Assembly: GCF_902167145.1 (NCBI RefSeq)
Contig: NC_050102.1
Coordinates: 13,640,850-13,704,849, forward strand
DNA: 64,000 nt
Direction: 5' to 3'
Source of the DNA: Zea mays
Taxonomy: Eukaryota > Streptophyta > Magnoliopsida > Poales > Poaceae
A model generated the notes under the pieces. That model did no database searches. It was not told the DNA's origin and worked only from the letters and a program-made list of their open reading frames with translations. Made by a program: the position numbers and the translations under genes. Shown one piece after another: positions 22,767-34,622 of this stretch; the stretch's first letter is position 1, and every line of letters starts with the position of its first letter.

Positions 22767-23567
22767 TATTTTGCACACATAGCTCATTTACATACCTTTG
22801 ATCATATCTCTTTCATGAGCTATGACTAATGTGTTTTCAAGTGCATATTATGCTAAGTCATATATTGAAAGGGAAATGGAGTCCTCGGCGAATACAAAAG
22901 GCTTCCACTCCACTCCATCAAATTATTCATCATCGCCGACACTCTGTAACGCTCTCCAATTTGGTATAATCTTCACTCCTATATTATTTTGCCAAAGGGG
23001 GAGAAAGTTTAAAATAAGGGCTTATATTTCACTCAAAAGTATCCGTTTTTGGCGATTCATGCCAAAGGGGGAGAAAGTATTAGCCCAAAGCAAAAGGACC
23101 GCACCACCACCAATTTCAAAAAATGTAGTTTTTCAATTTGTGTTAAGAAAAGATTTTTCAAATTGGTATCTTATTTTTGAAATAATTTCAAATTGGTATA
23201 CCCTTCTCCAAAATTGATATCTAAAACCCTCTTGAACACTAAGAGGAGAATTTCATTAAGGGGGAGTTTTGTTTAAGTCAAAGGAAAAGCATTTGAAACA
23301 GGGGGAGAAAATTTCAAATCTTGAAAATGCTTCTCAAAATCTTATTCATATACCTTTGACTATTTGAAAAAGAATTTCCAAAACATTGCAAAACAAAACA
23401 AGTGGTGCAAGCGTGGTCCAAAATTTTAAACAAAGAAGAAAGCCATCCATGCATATCTAGTAGAAATAACTATTGGTTTCATTTCAAGCAACATTTGCAC
23501 TTACATATGCAAACTAGTTCAATTCTGCACTTTATATTTGCTTTGGTTTGTGTTGGCATCAATCACC
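22767..23567 (+). other. C2 untranslated region with multiple polypurine tracts
   Basis: No gene. AAAGGGGGAGAAAGT-like tracts occur near 22994, 23060, 23259 and 23300, as in the same region of C1 and C3. Confidence 0.7.
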
Positions 23568-23581
23568 AAAAAGGTGGAGAT
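23568..23581 (+). promoter_or_regulatory. C2 polypurine tract (with one T interruption)
   Basis: AAAAAGGTGGAGAT directly before the LTR; relatives have AAAAAGGGGGAGAT. Confidence 0.75.
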
Positions 23582-24787
23582 TGAAAGGGAAATAGGCTTA
23601 CACCTTTTCCTAATTGATTTTGGTGGTTGAATTGCCCAACACAAATAATTGGACTAACTAGTTTGCTCTAGATTATAAGTTTTACAGGTGCCAAAGGTTC
23701 ACAACAAACCAAGAAAGGGTTCAAACAAAGAGAGCAAAAGACTACCGAAGTGTGTCCTGGTCTCGCGCACCGGACTGTCCGGTGCACCACCGGACAGTGT
23801 CCGGTGCACCAGGGAGCCCGACTCCGAACTTGCCACCTTCGGGAATTCTGGGAGCCGCTCCGCTATAATTCACCGGACTGTCCGGTGTAGCACCGGACTG
23901 TCTGGTGTGCCAGCGGAGCAACGGCTACTTCGCGCCAACGGTCGTCTGCAGAGAACATTAAATGCGTTATAGTGCGCGCCTGCGCGCGCAGAAGTCAGAG
24001 CAGGCGCCAGAAGGCGCACCGGACAGTCTACAGGACCTGTCCGGTGCACCACCGGACTGTCCGGTGGCCCAGTTGTCAAAAGCTCCAACGGTCGAACCCT
24101 AACGGTCTGGTGACGTGGCTGGCGCACCAGACAGTGTCCGGTGACGCACCGGACTGTCCGGTGCGCCATTCGATAGCAGCCTCCACCAATGGCTATTTTG
24201 GTGGTTGGGGTTATAAATACCCCCAACCACCCACCATTCACTGTATCCAAGTTTTCAGCCTTCAAACCCCATACAAGAGCTATAGCATTCAATACAAGAC
24301 ACAAACAAAGAGATCAAATCCTCTCCCAAGTCTGGAACCACTCCAACTAAATTAGTGACTAGAGAGAGAGACATTTGTGTTCATTTGAGCTCTTGCGCTT
24401 GGATTGCTTTTCTTCTTCCTTCTTTCTTGTTTCCATCTCAATTGTAATCAAGGCAAGAGACACCAATTGTGTGGTGATCCTTGTAGGGACTTGGTGTCAA
24501 GATTGATTGAGAAGAGAAGCTCACTCGGTCTAGGTGACCGTGTGAGAGAGGGAAAGGGTTGAAAGAGACCCGGTCTTTGTGACCACCTCAACGGGGAGTA
24601 GGTTTGCAAGAACCGAACCTCGGTAAAACAAATCACCGTGTCATCCGTTCTTATTTGCTTGTGATTTGTTTTCGCCCTCTCTTTCGAACTCGTTTACAAT
24701 TCTAAACGCTAACCCCGGCTTGTAGTGTGTGCTTAACTTTATAAATTTCAGATTCCGCCTATTCACCCCCCCTCTAGGCGACTTTCA
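23582..24787 (+). repeat. C2 3' LTR
   Basis: 1,206 bp, from TGAAAGGGAAATAGG to GGCGACTTTCA. The same family as the C1 and C3 LTRs in opposite orientation. Palindromic CCGGAC units lie at about 23768-24160. Confidence 0.92.
24200..24231 (+). promoter_or_regulatory. TATA box inside perfect inverted repeat (C2 LTR)
   Basis: GGTGGTTGGGG (24200-24210), spacer with TATAAATA (24212-24219), CCCCAACCACC (24221-24231). Confidence 0.8.
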
Positions 24788-25635
24788 TGCTGGCTGCTGC
24801 TGCTGAGGTGCCTGATCACCCATCTGCATGCCTGCTGTTGAAATCCCCTGCTCTGATTATGGGAAACGATCCTGAACCTCTGGGTCTGAGCGGAGGGTGC
24901 TACCATTGGTTCCTTTCTCTTCTTCTCTGCCCGGTGAGCTACAATACAATCCTCCTGGGAGATGTCCAGGTTGACCAACTCATTGAAGCTATCAGCCCGG
25001 ACAGTGTTGAGACGCTCACGCAGCTTGGTGTTGAGACCCCTGCGGAAGCGGTCTCTCTTCTTCTCATCGGAATCAGCATGATAACTTGCGTACTGGCACA
25101 GGTCGTTGAAAGCCTGAGCATACTGCAAGACCGTGCGGGTTCCTTGATTGAGTGCCAGGAATTCATTCAGCTTGCGATCAAGAATTCCAGCTGGGATGTG
25201 GTGCCCTCTGAAAGTAGTCTTGAATTCTTCCCAAGAAACTTCATGATCAGCAGGTAGCATAGCATGGAAGTGGTCCCACCAAGTCTGAGCAGGGTCGCGA
25301 AGCTGCTGCGCGGTGAAGCGAGCCTTGGTATCATCAAGGTAGTCTCCTGCGAGGAGGGGAAACTTGGACTCCACGACGCGTAACCACACGTCGGCGTCCA
25401 ACGGATCCTCTGCCTTGGTGAACAAGGGCGGCTACGTACTCAGGAACTCCTGGTAGGTTGCCGCTGCCGGAGGTCGCTGCGGCTGGCCTCCACCATACTG
25501 CTGAGGGTGGGGCTGACGCTGCAAGAGCTGTCGTAGAATCTCGTTCTGCTGGGCCATCAGCTCCTGCACCGTGGGAGCTAGGGGAGGTGGCGGGGGAACT
25601 TGCTCGTTATGCCCGCGACGCTGCCTAGCTGCCAT
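24788..25635 (-). pseudogene. G3 gag, N-terminal part
   Basis: Starts MAARQRRGHNEQ, then a proline/glutamine-rich leader (QELMAQQNEILRQLLQR) and a retrotransposon Gag domain (ADVWLRVVESKF, QTWWDHFHA, EEFKTTFRGHHIP). A TAG at 25432-25434 breaks the frame in a context that suggests a former Gln or similar codon. The reading frame probably shifts again after the FQQQ near 24830. It is cut by C2 before any zinc knuckle. Confidence 0.85.
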
Positions 25636-25891
25636 CTGAAAATAGAGATTGTTGCCATTGTTATCCCAACTCACAATTTCGAATAACATGCTATTATCTC
25701 ATATGGAAGGAAATTGCCATAATCATAATATTAGGTTCGAATGAAGATAACATGGTTACAAACATCCCATAGATCTCAAAAGTTCACAAGGGTTACATCA
25801 ATTAGGGGAAAGTACCTGTAAGCCTAGCCCAAAATCTAACATTACTAAGCTCGCGTAGGTTTCTATCCTCCTAAAACGTCAAAACGACTCG

Positions 25892-26764
25892 TCAACCCTG
25901 AGTAGTGGAAGCGACACTGGATATGAGTGAAGGGGGCATCGCGGAGGTAGTCACATTGGCACCAGGGGCTGGTCCTAACTCCTCAGGAGTCTCTTCTCCC
26001 TCGCTTCCGGCCTCATTGGCCTCCATCTCCAAGTGATGCATGTCCAGTCATTAACTTCTTCAAGTTCCCGCTGCACATCATGGAGCTGGTTCTCCAAGAC
26101 ATCAATAGTGTTGTCTCAGATCTCCACCTGCTGCTCCAAGGTGGTGATGCGCTGGCTCAGCCTTTCCACCTGTATGTCCTTCTCCACCAACTCGGAGGAC
26201 AAGTCAACCACAAAGTCTTCTTGGCTGTCGAGGGTGAGCTTGGTGGTTTGAGCGAGGTTAGCAAGATGTGCCATAGCGTCGCTCTGCAGGGTCTGAAGGC
26301 GGTACAATGCACTCATGCACTGAACAGTGACCCTCCCAACCAAGTCAGGGTACATCGCCCATACGTCCTTCACATGGCTCACGCGGTTGCACCACATGGG
26401 GTCATCCTTCTTCTCAACAGGGAAGAGTCCCAAGGGGTGTATCACCATCTCCAGAGGATGGTAGCCATAGAAAGTCGTTAGGGTCTTCATAGCTGTCGCT
26501 TTAGTGGTGTTGTTCGTCTTGAATCCAATCTTCTCGTAGTCAAGAGAACGCCAACCTGGCTAAAGGGGATGAGCCTCCAGAGTCAACCAGACTCGGCAAC
26601 ATGGTACCCGATGCTCTTTCGTATAGCAGCACCGTGTACAAAGGGGGCGTAGGGTAACCGACGGAGTTAAACACTTCCCACAAGATGGAAGGAAAGCCAT
26701 CGTGAGAAAGGAAATCAGAGCTAAAACGAGTGTCTCCTCCACTGGCGGGGGTAGGTGAAGTCAT
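25892..26764 (-). pseudogene. G3 leader ORF upstream of gag, decayed, with coiled coil
   Basis: Between the primer-binding site and gag lies a protein-like frame starting MTSPTPASGGDTRFSS. It needs one frame change near 26600 and then continues through WRSLDYEKIGFKTNNTTK, MKTLTTFYGYHPLEMV and a long heptad-patterned region (ERLSQRITTLEQQVE, then ENQLHDVQRELEEV), ending GANVTTSAMPPS near 25900. TAG near 26564 and TGA at 26116-26118 interrupt it. It is unrelated in sequence to the T1 extra ORF, yet sits in the same place. Function unknown. Confidence 0.6.
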
Positions 26765-27135
26765 CTGCGGAAGGTATCAGATGTAAAGATTATGGCGGAA
26801 GAATAAAATAAAAGAGCCTGGGTGGTTTTAAAAGGAAGCGGGTTAGCTCAAATTTTTACTTCTTTAGTTCTTAACCCTTTTAGTTTTATAATGCATGCAA
26901 GTTGAAAATAACGTCTCCTCTCCAAATAAAAGGGTGTTTTAAGGCATCCTCTAAAAATATAAATACTGGCCCACAGGGCCTACTTAATTAGCCACCTATT
27001 TTTCCCACTATCCCTAAGGCCTTTCGTCCTAGGTCTAGTGGTCTAGTCATGACGATTCACACTAGTTTCTAAGCAGGTTTTAAATTTTTGAAAATCAGTA
27101 TTCATGGTTTATTGTCCTTCTCTGTGGTGGTATTT
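26765..27135 (-). other. G3 leader, no gene seen
   Basis: AT-rich untranslated leader between the primer-binding site and the decayed ORF. Confidence 0.5.
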
Positions 27136-27147
27136 GCTCTGATACCA
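27136..27147 (-). promoter_or_regulatory. G3 primer-binding site
   Basis: Minus strand TGGTATCAGAGC, an exact initiator methionine tRNA match, two bases from the LTR. Confidence 0.9.
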
Positions 27148-27149
27148 GC

Positions 27150-28516
27150 TGTGGCAGAACCGCCCGAATTATTCCAGCTTAAGTGCCTAAGTCACGCCCC
27201 AGGGGCCGTAACACACTTAAATCGGAATAACCCGTCAGTCCCTCAGATCTAGTCTGATAAAGCCACTTAACCAGGATCAAATACCACAAACTCACTCGAA
27301 GGTGAGTCACAGAAGAAATACAATAAAACAGGAAACCTCAAATTAAAGTACTGGAGTTATTACATAAATCGGAGTTTTTCAAGTAGCTGATACTAGTTCA
27401 CAAAATAAATTGCAGCGGATAATCGATATCGTCGAAGTGAGGAATGGGGCAAGGCCTAGCCCACTACTCCTCCTACTCCTCTCCTGCCGGAGCAGCATCC
27501 CACTCGACCGTCCAACCCGGTGGTAGGGTGGTAGGCCAAGTTACACCATCAACCATATCCTGAAGCGTACCTACAAAAATTATGTCACAAGCAAGGCTGA
27601 GTATACTAATACTCAGCTAGACTTACCCGGTGTGAGGAATCTACTCCTCTACCTCTAGACCATGCAGTTGTTTGGCTGAGGGGTTTGATTTGCCAAACGC
27701 ACTAGCTGAGTCTAAAATCCATTTTTAACTTTTCAAATGCTAATAGCATTATTTTAGCTAAGTTTGCTCTCTCTAAGCATACATGGTAGCAATCATTTAT
27801 TGCAATCAACAGGTTATCTCATGTAAGCCTCATTTCACTTTTTACTCAATGTAGTACAAGGGGTCAAGCAGTCTCATTAGCTGCGAGAAGCAGACGATTC
27901 GAATCGAGTTTTATCCTTGCAAGGTAAACCTAAACACACGACATGTCAGGGCACTCCGTCCCCACACACGTCAACCATCCTCATCGATTCCCCGTTCGCG
28001 GCCAGGCCTCACCGCCTTGGCATACAATGCTCCACTAACCCCGGCTGCCGCCGTGCAGTGACCGCACTTGTGCCCACCATAGCTAGCATGGGAGACCCAG
28101 TCTCAGGTCGCGTGAAGGGTAAAGTCCGTGCCCGGCTTCACTCAGGCACTAGGTTTACCGGTTACCATATTTCCCAACATGTGTTTAGTACGTTCAAACG
28201 CTTGACTCAGGTATCCACACATTAATCATTAATTCCTTTTCCCGTCTCATGGACAAGGCATCCTCCCTGGATCCAAGTCCATAGACCATCATAGATCCCA
28301 TTATCAAGATGAATACAATCAATTCCTGATCTCGCGCGAGTGCTAGAAAAATCACTCGACTTCTACCGAGATCCTAATTAGCAAAGCAGCTACTCGACCT
28401 AGCATACTAGTATCCATCTCAAAAAGGAATCCTGAGTTCATGCAACTAGAGGTTTCAAGCAACTCCTACACTTAAGTGCACATTACAAGCCTACAAACAT
28501 TAAGTGTAGTAAAGTA

Positions 28517-28614
<98 letters not shown>

Positions 28615-30689
28615 GGTTATGCATAAAACTGGGGCTTGCCTTCAATTGCTGGGGCTGTGGGGAGATCCTCGATGGCAGTCTCGGAAGCTTGCTCCTGGTC
28701 TTCCTCGTGGACAGCTCCTTGCTCAGGGATGAGCACGTACTCTCCATCAGCGAGATTGCAATCTAATGATTGCAATGAGTAAGATAGATGCATGGCATGT
28801 TATATAATTTACAATTTAAGATTTGATGGGGGATGATCAATTTAATAAGGTAGGGCTTATTCTTACTATTGGAGATTGTTGGGGTATACTTAGCAACTTA
28901 GGGTCAGTTGATTACTGAATGGTTTACCCATATTTAGTGTTCTACTGATTTTCCTCTATATATCTTATGGATTTTTTTATATGACAGTTCATAATATTCT
29001 GAGTCCAGTAAAATTGGTTTGACTTGATTTGGCTAAATATTTCTCAAGATATAAATTTCCTAAGTTCTCTGCTGAATTTAAAAAGAATAAATAGAAATGG
29101 ATAAAGGAAAAAAGGTTTTGCACTGGGGTCCCTGGCAAAAGGTTTTAAATGCCTTAAAGACAGGTCATTGGTTCACTATTCATCTGAGTTTATGACTCTG
29201 CAGAAAACCCCCTAGGGTTTTGCGAAATCGAACCCGCAGTCCTTCCCCTAATGGAAGAGTGACTGCGGCGGAGGAAAAGGGCGGAGAGGCTTACCAGCGG
29301 TGAGGTTGCTCTGGTGAGGGGTCGGGGTGAGGTCCAGGGGTCTCTGGCGATCACGTCGTGGTATGGATCGTCAGCGATGGCGGTCGGAGCAGGTCAGTCC
29401 ACGCGCGCATGCGGGGGAGCTCGTCGGCGGTTAGGAATTCGGCCTAACCAGGGCGGTACAGTTCAATTGAACGGGTTAGGGAGCTTCACCAGAGATCAAG
29501 GAAGACATGAGCGCGAGGAATTTGAGAATGGCTCACCGGATTGCTCGGTCTATGCGCGGTCGTGGGCGACCGAAGTCCGGCGAGGGCGATCTTGGGTCTC
29601 CAGTGAGGTTCTGTCGGGTCCGAGAGCTTGGAAAGCTTTACGGGCCACTGGCGAAGCTAACCGGGTGGCAGGCACGGCTTGGACGTGGCTGGGGTGAGCT
29701 GGCCACGGTGGCCGAGGCTCAGGCAGTGATGGCGGGCGGAGGAGAGTTCGCCGAAGCTAAGGGAGGGGTGTCTGGCCAGCGAGGGTGAGTGCGGAGTGAG
29801 GTGAGGCGCGCCTGGGGTGGTTTTAAAGGCGTGGGCGAGCACAACCGAGGGGAGGCTCTGACAAGCGCTCGGGGCATGCGCGGGCGAGCGCCAGTGCGCG
29901 CTCTGGCGTCTGGGCACGACGTCGAGCACGAGGCAGTGCAGAGAGAGGTCGTGTTCAAGCGGGGATTGGCTCTAAATCTTTGAGATTATGGCCATGATCC
30001 CGTTGAGAGATCTCTTCCCCTGACATTCCTTTGTCGTTTGTGTGTGGAGGCTTGTGGGTTTCGCTGACTGGATCAAGAGATATGGAGGGGTGAAGTTGGG
30101 TTTGTCTCACTGCCGAGCACAGGGAGAAGATCCCGGGTTTGACGTGTCCAGGGCACGCGTCCCAATGCCATCTTCAGGTATGAGATAGAGGGGTTAGTTA
30201 GACACATTTTTGTCAATGGGAGTTTAGAGTTTTGAGATAGAGATCAAGGTGAACGCGCTCGGTTTTGGTTTAGAGGCTGAAAATTCAGAAATCCGAATTT
30301 CAGATTTCCCCATTAAACCTCCACTTGAAAGGCTTGCTTGGAGTTTTTAACAAACTATTTTGGCCAAACTTTTATAATCTTTATTGTAGCTTAGTTAGTG
30401 TATTCCAATTTTTATAATTGGCCTAAGCCATGATTCCATGTTTTTCATGGTCTTTTATCCATTTTCTTCCTTTCTACTTAAGTGGCTTAATTAGGGTTGT
30501 TCTAGGGTTTCAACATTTTTCCTTTTTTTTTGAAAACCTCATTTGTTTTAGACATGATTCTTTAGATATAACTTAGTGGATCTTTTATTCTTAAGTTGAT
30601 TGGTGCCTCTTGCTCAATTTGGTTTACATGAATTGATGGTACTTGAGCTAGTACTGAGAAGAAACCCTAGGTGACACTGGGGTGTCACA
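27150..30689 (-). repeat. G3 5' LTR
   Basis: About 3,540 bp from TGTGGCAGAACCGCC to GGGGTGTCACA. The ends form the short inverted repeat TGTG...CACA and the left end is set by the adjacent primer-binding site. It contains a (TA)n microsatellite and a GC-rich section at about 29230-29960 with short artefactual ORFs. The partner LTR is outside the window, so age cannot be judged. Confidence 0.82.
28519..28613. repeat. (TA)n microsatellite in G3 LTR
   Basis: An uninterrupted AT dinucleotide run of about 95 bp. Confidence 0.97.
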
Positions 30690-31157
30690 CTCAAGTACAT
30701 ATTTCAGTTCATCAATCTACTCGCTCCAGGATAGGTTTGTCATAAATGGACAAAAAAAATCTGCGTCAGGCACTAGTTTTTAGTTTCCAATAAACTGAGT
30801 AACTTGCAACTTTCGAAGTTACCTCTGATTTTCGCTGATCAACATCGTTAGATTTAAAATGAGAGGCATGTTTTCTCCTAAACATGATGTCACCTTCTCG
30901 ATTGTTCTCGGGTCAAGGAAATATTTGACTACCTGAAAGAATTAGTGGCATTTATGTCGCAAAGGAAAACAACAACACTTCTCTAAAATTGGTATTGAAT
31001 CTGTAATACTTTTTTGAACAAAATTAGAATGTTTTGTTCAACAACTAATAGAATATCACTTCAACTGTATATGAGTTACCTGATTTTTGTTGTTGTTGTT
31101 CAGGCAACATATAATTTTGTTGTTGTTCAGGCAACATATAATTTTGTTGTTGTTTGG

Positions 31158-31602
31158 CTATAGAAAAAAATATAAATCGTCTTCTATGTGTTCTTTTAAT
31201 TGTACAAGTGGATTGTATAAGATTGTTCCTAAAAATCTAGGAACCTGAGATGTAGCAACTCCCATAGTATTAACTAAATACATAGATAAAATTGGGGAAT
31301 CGACAGACTTTACCTTCAAGAAGGCTTGAAATACTTTTGGGGGATTGAATAGAAAAGCTGTGGCCAACCTCTCGGGGTAATGGTTTTGTAGAATGTTTAC
31401 AGATTCTCAGGCAGTATTTACGGGCACAACATTTGCCATTGTTCTTCTTGTGAAGTTGATCAGCCAGACCATTTTCTCTTGGTCGACATGCTAAGAATTG
31501 CTTTCTCCAAAGAGTATACAAGGAACCGTATGTGTCCTCCATGGGATGATGTGTTCTAAAATTTGAGAATGGCATACAGATGAGCTTACAGAGAGCAACC
31601 AT
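31158..31602 (-). other. Exon-like sequence, unidentified
   Basis: Minus-strand open stretches (31270-31602 and, in another frame, 31158-31367) with ordinary amino-acid composition. I do not recognise the protein. It could be a captured exon or chance. Confidence 0.25.
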
Positions 31603-31959
31603 TTTTCAGAAAGAGAAGACACTAAAGATAACACTTTAAAAAGAGGGACTTCTTGCCTGCTTTGCTGGTCTCATGACAACAACAGTTCTCCCCTCTGTCT
31701 TGAAAACTTGCCATGTACATTTTACTCATTTCCCCTTCAAAAGAAACTTCATGTTAAAATGCAGTAACAATGATGTTTAGTTACTTTACCAGGGTTCACA
31801 TACCATGATACTTGAGGAAAGCAACCCAAGGTTACTAAAAATTAATGGGAGAATTTACCTAGCGTATATCCTCTAGCCTGTAAGCTTACCCCCATTTGAC
31901 ATTGTCTTCCAACATTTTTCTCGACTTGGCAACATTCCAGTTAAGGTTGAGACCCCAAC

Positions 31960-32150
31960 AAAACATCCAGATTCAACGAAATGAAATGGAGATATCAGGG
32001 GCATCATATTTATGCATCATCGGTCATAGGGTACTCAGAGACGACATCTTTCCTACACAGCCTGCGGTAGACCGTAATGTAGGTATCTAACTTGTATTCG
32101 GTGTTGTTCCTCTCCTTTGGGTCCAAGAAGATCTGAATGTCATCACAAGA
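31960..32150 (-). other. Exon-like sequence, unidentified
   Basis: The minus strand reads [17 protein letters not shown] followed by a similarly well-formed stretch ending before two stops. The composition is protein-like, but I cannot assign a family. It lies next to the UAM fragment and does not match the usual UAM C terminus. Confidence 0.3.
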
Positions 32151-32269
32151 AAAGGTTCAGTACCTTGCGGTAAGATATTAGCCAAACCATACATTGTATC
32201 AAAAAATTCTAGATAACAAAAGCCAAGGGAAATGTTATGTGTTTTTGTACAAGTGAATACAATTGTCAG

Positions 32270-33063
32270 CAGAGATAGATGTAGCACTTCTGGACGATGT
32301 CGCAGTCCTTGGGGATGATCACGTTCTGGAAGAAGGGGATGATGTCCTCCTACCAGAAGATGCCCTTGTATTCCTTCTTTAAGTTAACGAAGGGGTTGCT
32401 AGCCTTGATGTGCCAGATGTATGGTAGGACAGTCTTGACTCTGAGGCTCAGGTGGTTGCAAATGACGTAAGTTTTTTTTGTTGTAAAATCATCACCAGGC
32501 AAATGTACACTATGTTCTGGGAACAAAGTAAACAATTGTACAAGAAAGAACAGAGAAACCACACACATTCACACACCATCCTTCTCACATGTCGTCTTAG
32601 AGACCAATGGGCTGGCCATCACCCATGAGACCAAAGTACATAGCAGGGCCGATGAGATCCCTGTCAAAGGCAAGGTTCATGCCACACATGGGGAACAAGG
32701 TTCCCTTGGGGATTGTCATGACAACATCAACATACCTTAAAAAAGGGAGTTAGACCCAACACTTGATGCAGCAGAGCAGTTGCCAGAATATCAGATTAAA
32801 GACGAGATTAAAATGCAATACCTCTCATTCCTATCCTTGGGCTTTACCATCTATGTTGGGTATCATTGTCAGGGATGTTCAGCCATAGGCCATGGTAGAC
32901 AGCGGTGTGAGCACCCTCCCTGAGGTTGAAAGGGTATCCACGCGCAAAGTTCGCACCCTCACGGTAGGGGTCGTTTGAAGAAGAATGGGGTAAATGGACT
33001 GAGGAGGTTCTTGATGTGCTGCTTAAGAGCATTGATGTCCTTGCTAGATTGGTCTTTGGCAAC
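32270..33063 (-). pseudogene. UDP-arabinopyranose mutase (reversibly glycosylated polypeptide) gene fragment
   Basis: Three exons in order on the minus strand, with introns kept. Exon at 33063-32822: [19 protein letters not shown] through [18 protein letters not shown]. Exon at 32735-32567: [19 protein letters not shown], then [13 protein letters not shown]. Exon at 32466 to about 32270: [20 protein letters not shown] interconverts UDP-arabinopyranose and UDP-arabinofuranose for cell-wall synthesis at the Golgi/cytosol. The first exon with the N-terminal catalytic part and the last exon are missing. Breaks: a frameshift after NDTQ, TAA and TGA in the second exon, and TAG after GIFW. Retained introns show capture as DNA, not as a retrocopy. 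Confidence 0.88.
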
Positions 33064-33739
33064 CTAAATGACACGCAAAGAAATTTGGTTAATGCAACAA
33101 AACAGCAGGCGTGCAATGATGCTGCTAGATCATATTACAACATCTGCTCACTCAGATCGTAAAATTCATAACTCGGTCACCATTGCTAGGTATTACCCCT
33201 AATGTTTCTAACAGATGACGGTGCTACTAGCTTAGGTGATAAAAATTCAGCAATTTCATTAGACTGTTGGATGCTACTTCCCATGTTACTACATCACTAT
33301 GTTGATAGTTCCATTATCAGAATTATGGATGTAGTGATGTGGATCTTACAGGAATGAGGTAAAGATTAAACAATGATTTAAATCATGAATAGTTGGTCCT
33401 AATGAAGTGTAAACTAAGAAGCTGTTATCGCTCGGATCTGTTTCGAAACAACCATCTAGTCCAGATCCAATGACATTTGAGCATTCCGACATATTTTGGT
33501 TAACAAGTAAATGACAAATTGAATGTGCCAAGTTTGCGATCTGCGATGGGATCACATAAACAAGGACACCTGACCAAGATGAACATGAACCCTTGTAATG
33601 ACAAGGCACTAACTACGAGTACGAGGTGGCAAACATCCATCACCTCGAGCAAGCCAATTCAAGGACAAGGTTCTTTTGTTGCAAAAAAACAATAAAAAGC
33701 AATTAGGTACGTATCCAGCGATAGAGTTCGAGGGTTGAC

Positions 33740-33990
33740 TTCACGTGGCGCTGCTTGCTTGGAATTCCATGGGTTGCTTCGATGTGATGCTGATGGCGAT
33801 GACGGACATGAACCTGACAGCCTTCTCCCTGAAGACGACGCTGATGAAGCCACACTCGTGGAGGGGCGCAAGGCGCCCGCCACGACGGGCGTGGAGTGGG
33901 GCATCGCGAGCTAAGGGAGGGGGCGCGTCGGGGCGGGGGCACGATATGCACTGTGGAGAGATTGGGAGAGGCGGATTGGGTACTTCCATG
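33740..33990 (-). other. GC-rich exon-like sequence, unidentified
   Basis: A minus-strand open frame with HECGFISVVFREKAVRFMS. It resembles the GC-rich 5' exon of a grass gene, but I cannot name the family. Confidence 0.3.
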
Positions 33991-34170
33991 GAGGTGAGGC
34001 AGATCAGGGGGAGTGGATCGTGTGGATCGACCTTTTAGAGAGAGATAGGGTGGGGGAGTGGATCGCGCGGACGCACCATCGGGTGGGCGCCTTCCATGGA
34101 AAGAGTGGGTGAGGAGATTTCGGATCGGAGGTGGATGAGTAGATCATGGTGGTGCGTGCACGAGGGGAGC

Positions 34171-34187
34171 GGGGGGGGGGGGGGGGG
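34171..34187 (+). repeat. G17 homopolymer
   Basis: Seventeen consecutive G residues near the 5' end of the Helitron-like segment. Confidence 0.95.
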
Positions 34188-34279
34188 TGCCCGGGGGCAT
34201 GCTTCAATGGGAGATGTGGACGCACACGTTCGTATCTTATAGAGTAGTAGGGATAATATACGTCTATGTGTTATGCATA

Positions 34280-34526
34280 TCTCTATTATATTAAAGCATC
34301 AGTTTCAATGGTCGTCCCACGTTATTTTTTTTAAAAAAACCTACAATTCTTTAGAATCAACTCGCACTTCTATGATTTCTTCTCTACTGCTATAATAGGA
34401 GAGTTTATGTAAAAATAAGGTGAAATTATGTATAAGTGAGTGCTTGAACCTTGGTTGTTGGCTCCATATTCACACCCACCTAATCAATAGAAAACATATA
34501 TTTTGTGCTTTATTAAAACAAAATTT

Positions 34527-34622
<96 letters not shown>

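Larger units (their letters stand above)
21352..24787 (+). mobile_element. C2: Sirevirus-type copia, 3' half, RT-deleted
   Basis: Plus-strand element interrupted by C1 in the sequence just before integrase; the 5' half must lie left of the window. It contains integrase fused to RNase H, several polypurine tracts, a final polypurine tract and a 1,206-bp LTR. It is inserted into the gag of gypsy G3, which begins immediately at 24788. Confidence 0.9.
24788..30689 (-). mobile_element. G3: Ty3/gypsy retrotransposon, 5' part only
   Basis: A minus-strand element with a 3.5-kb 5' LTR, primer-binding site, decayed leader ORF and the first part of gag. The gag is interrupted at 24788 by C2; pol and the 3' LTR lie left of the window. 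Gag resembles that of long-LTR grass gypsy elements. Confidence 0.88.
30690..34253 (-). mobile_element. Helitron-like segment carrying gene fragments (3' end not in window)
   Basis: The minus strand from 34253 begins TCCCTACTACTCTATAAG and is preceded by A, which fits the Helitron 5' rule (A before TC, then CTACTA-like bases). Inside are intron-containing fragments of at least one host gene, typical cargo of maize Helitrons. No 3' CTAG-plus-hairpin terminus was found before G3, so G3 probably inserted into it and the rest lies left of the window. Only one terminus supports the call. Confidence 0.5.

Noticed and set aside
29314..29983. ORFs on both strands in GC-rich DNA (for example 29314-29697)
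   Set aside because: They lie within the G3 LTR, overlap each other in several frames and show no family resemblance.
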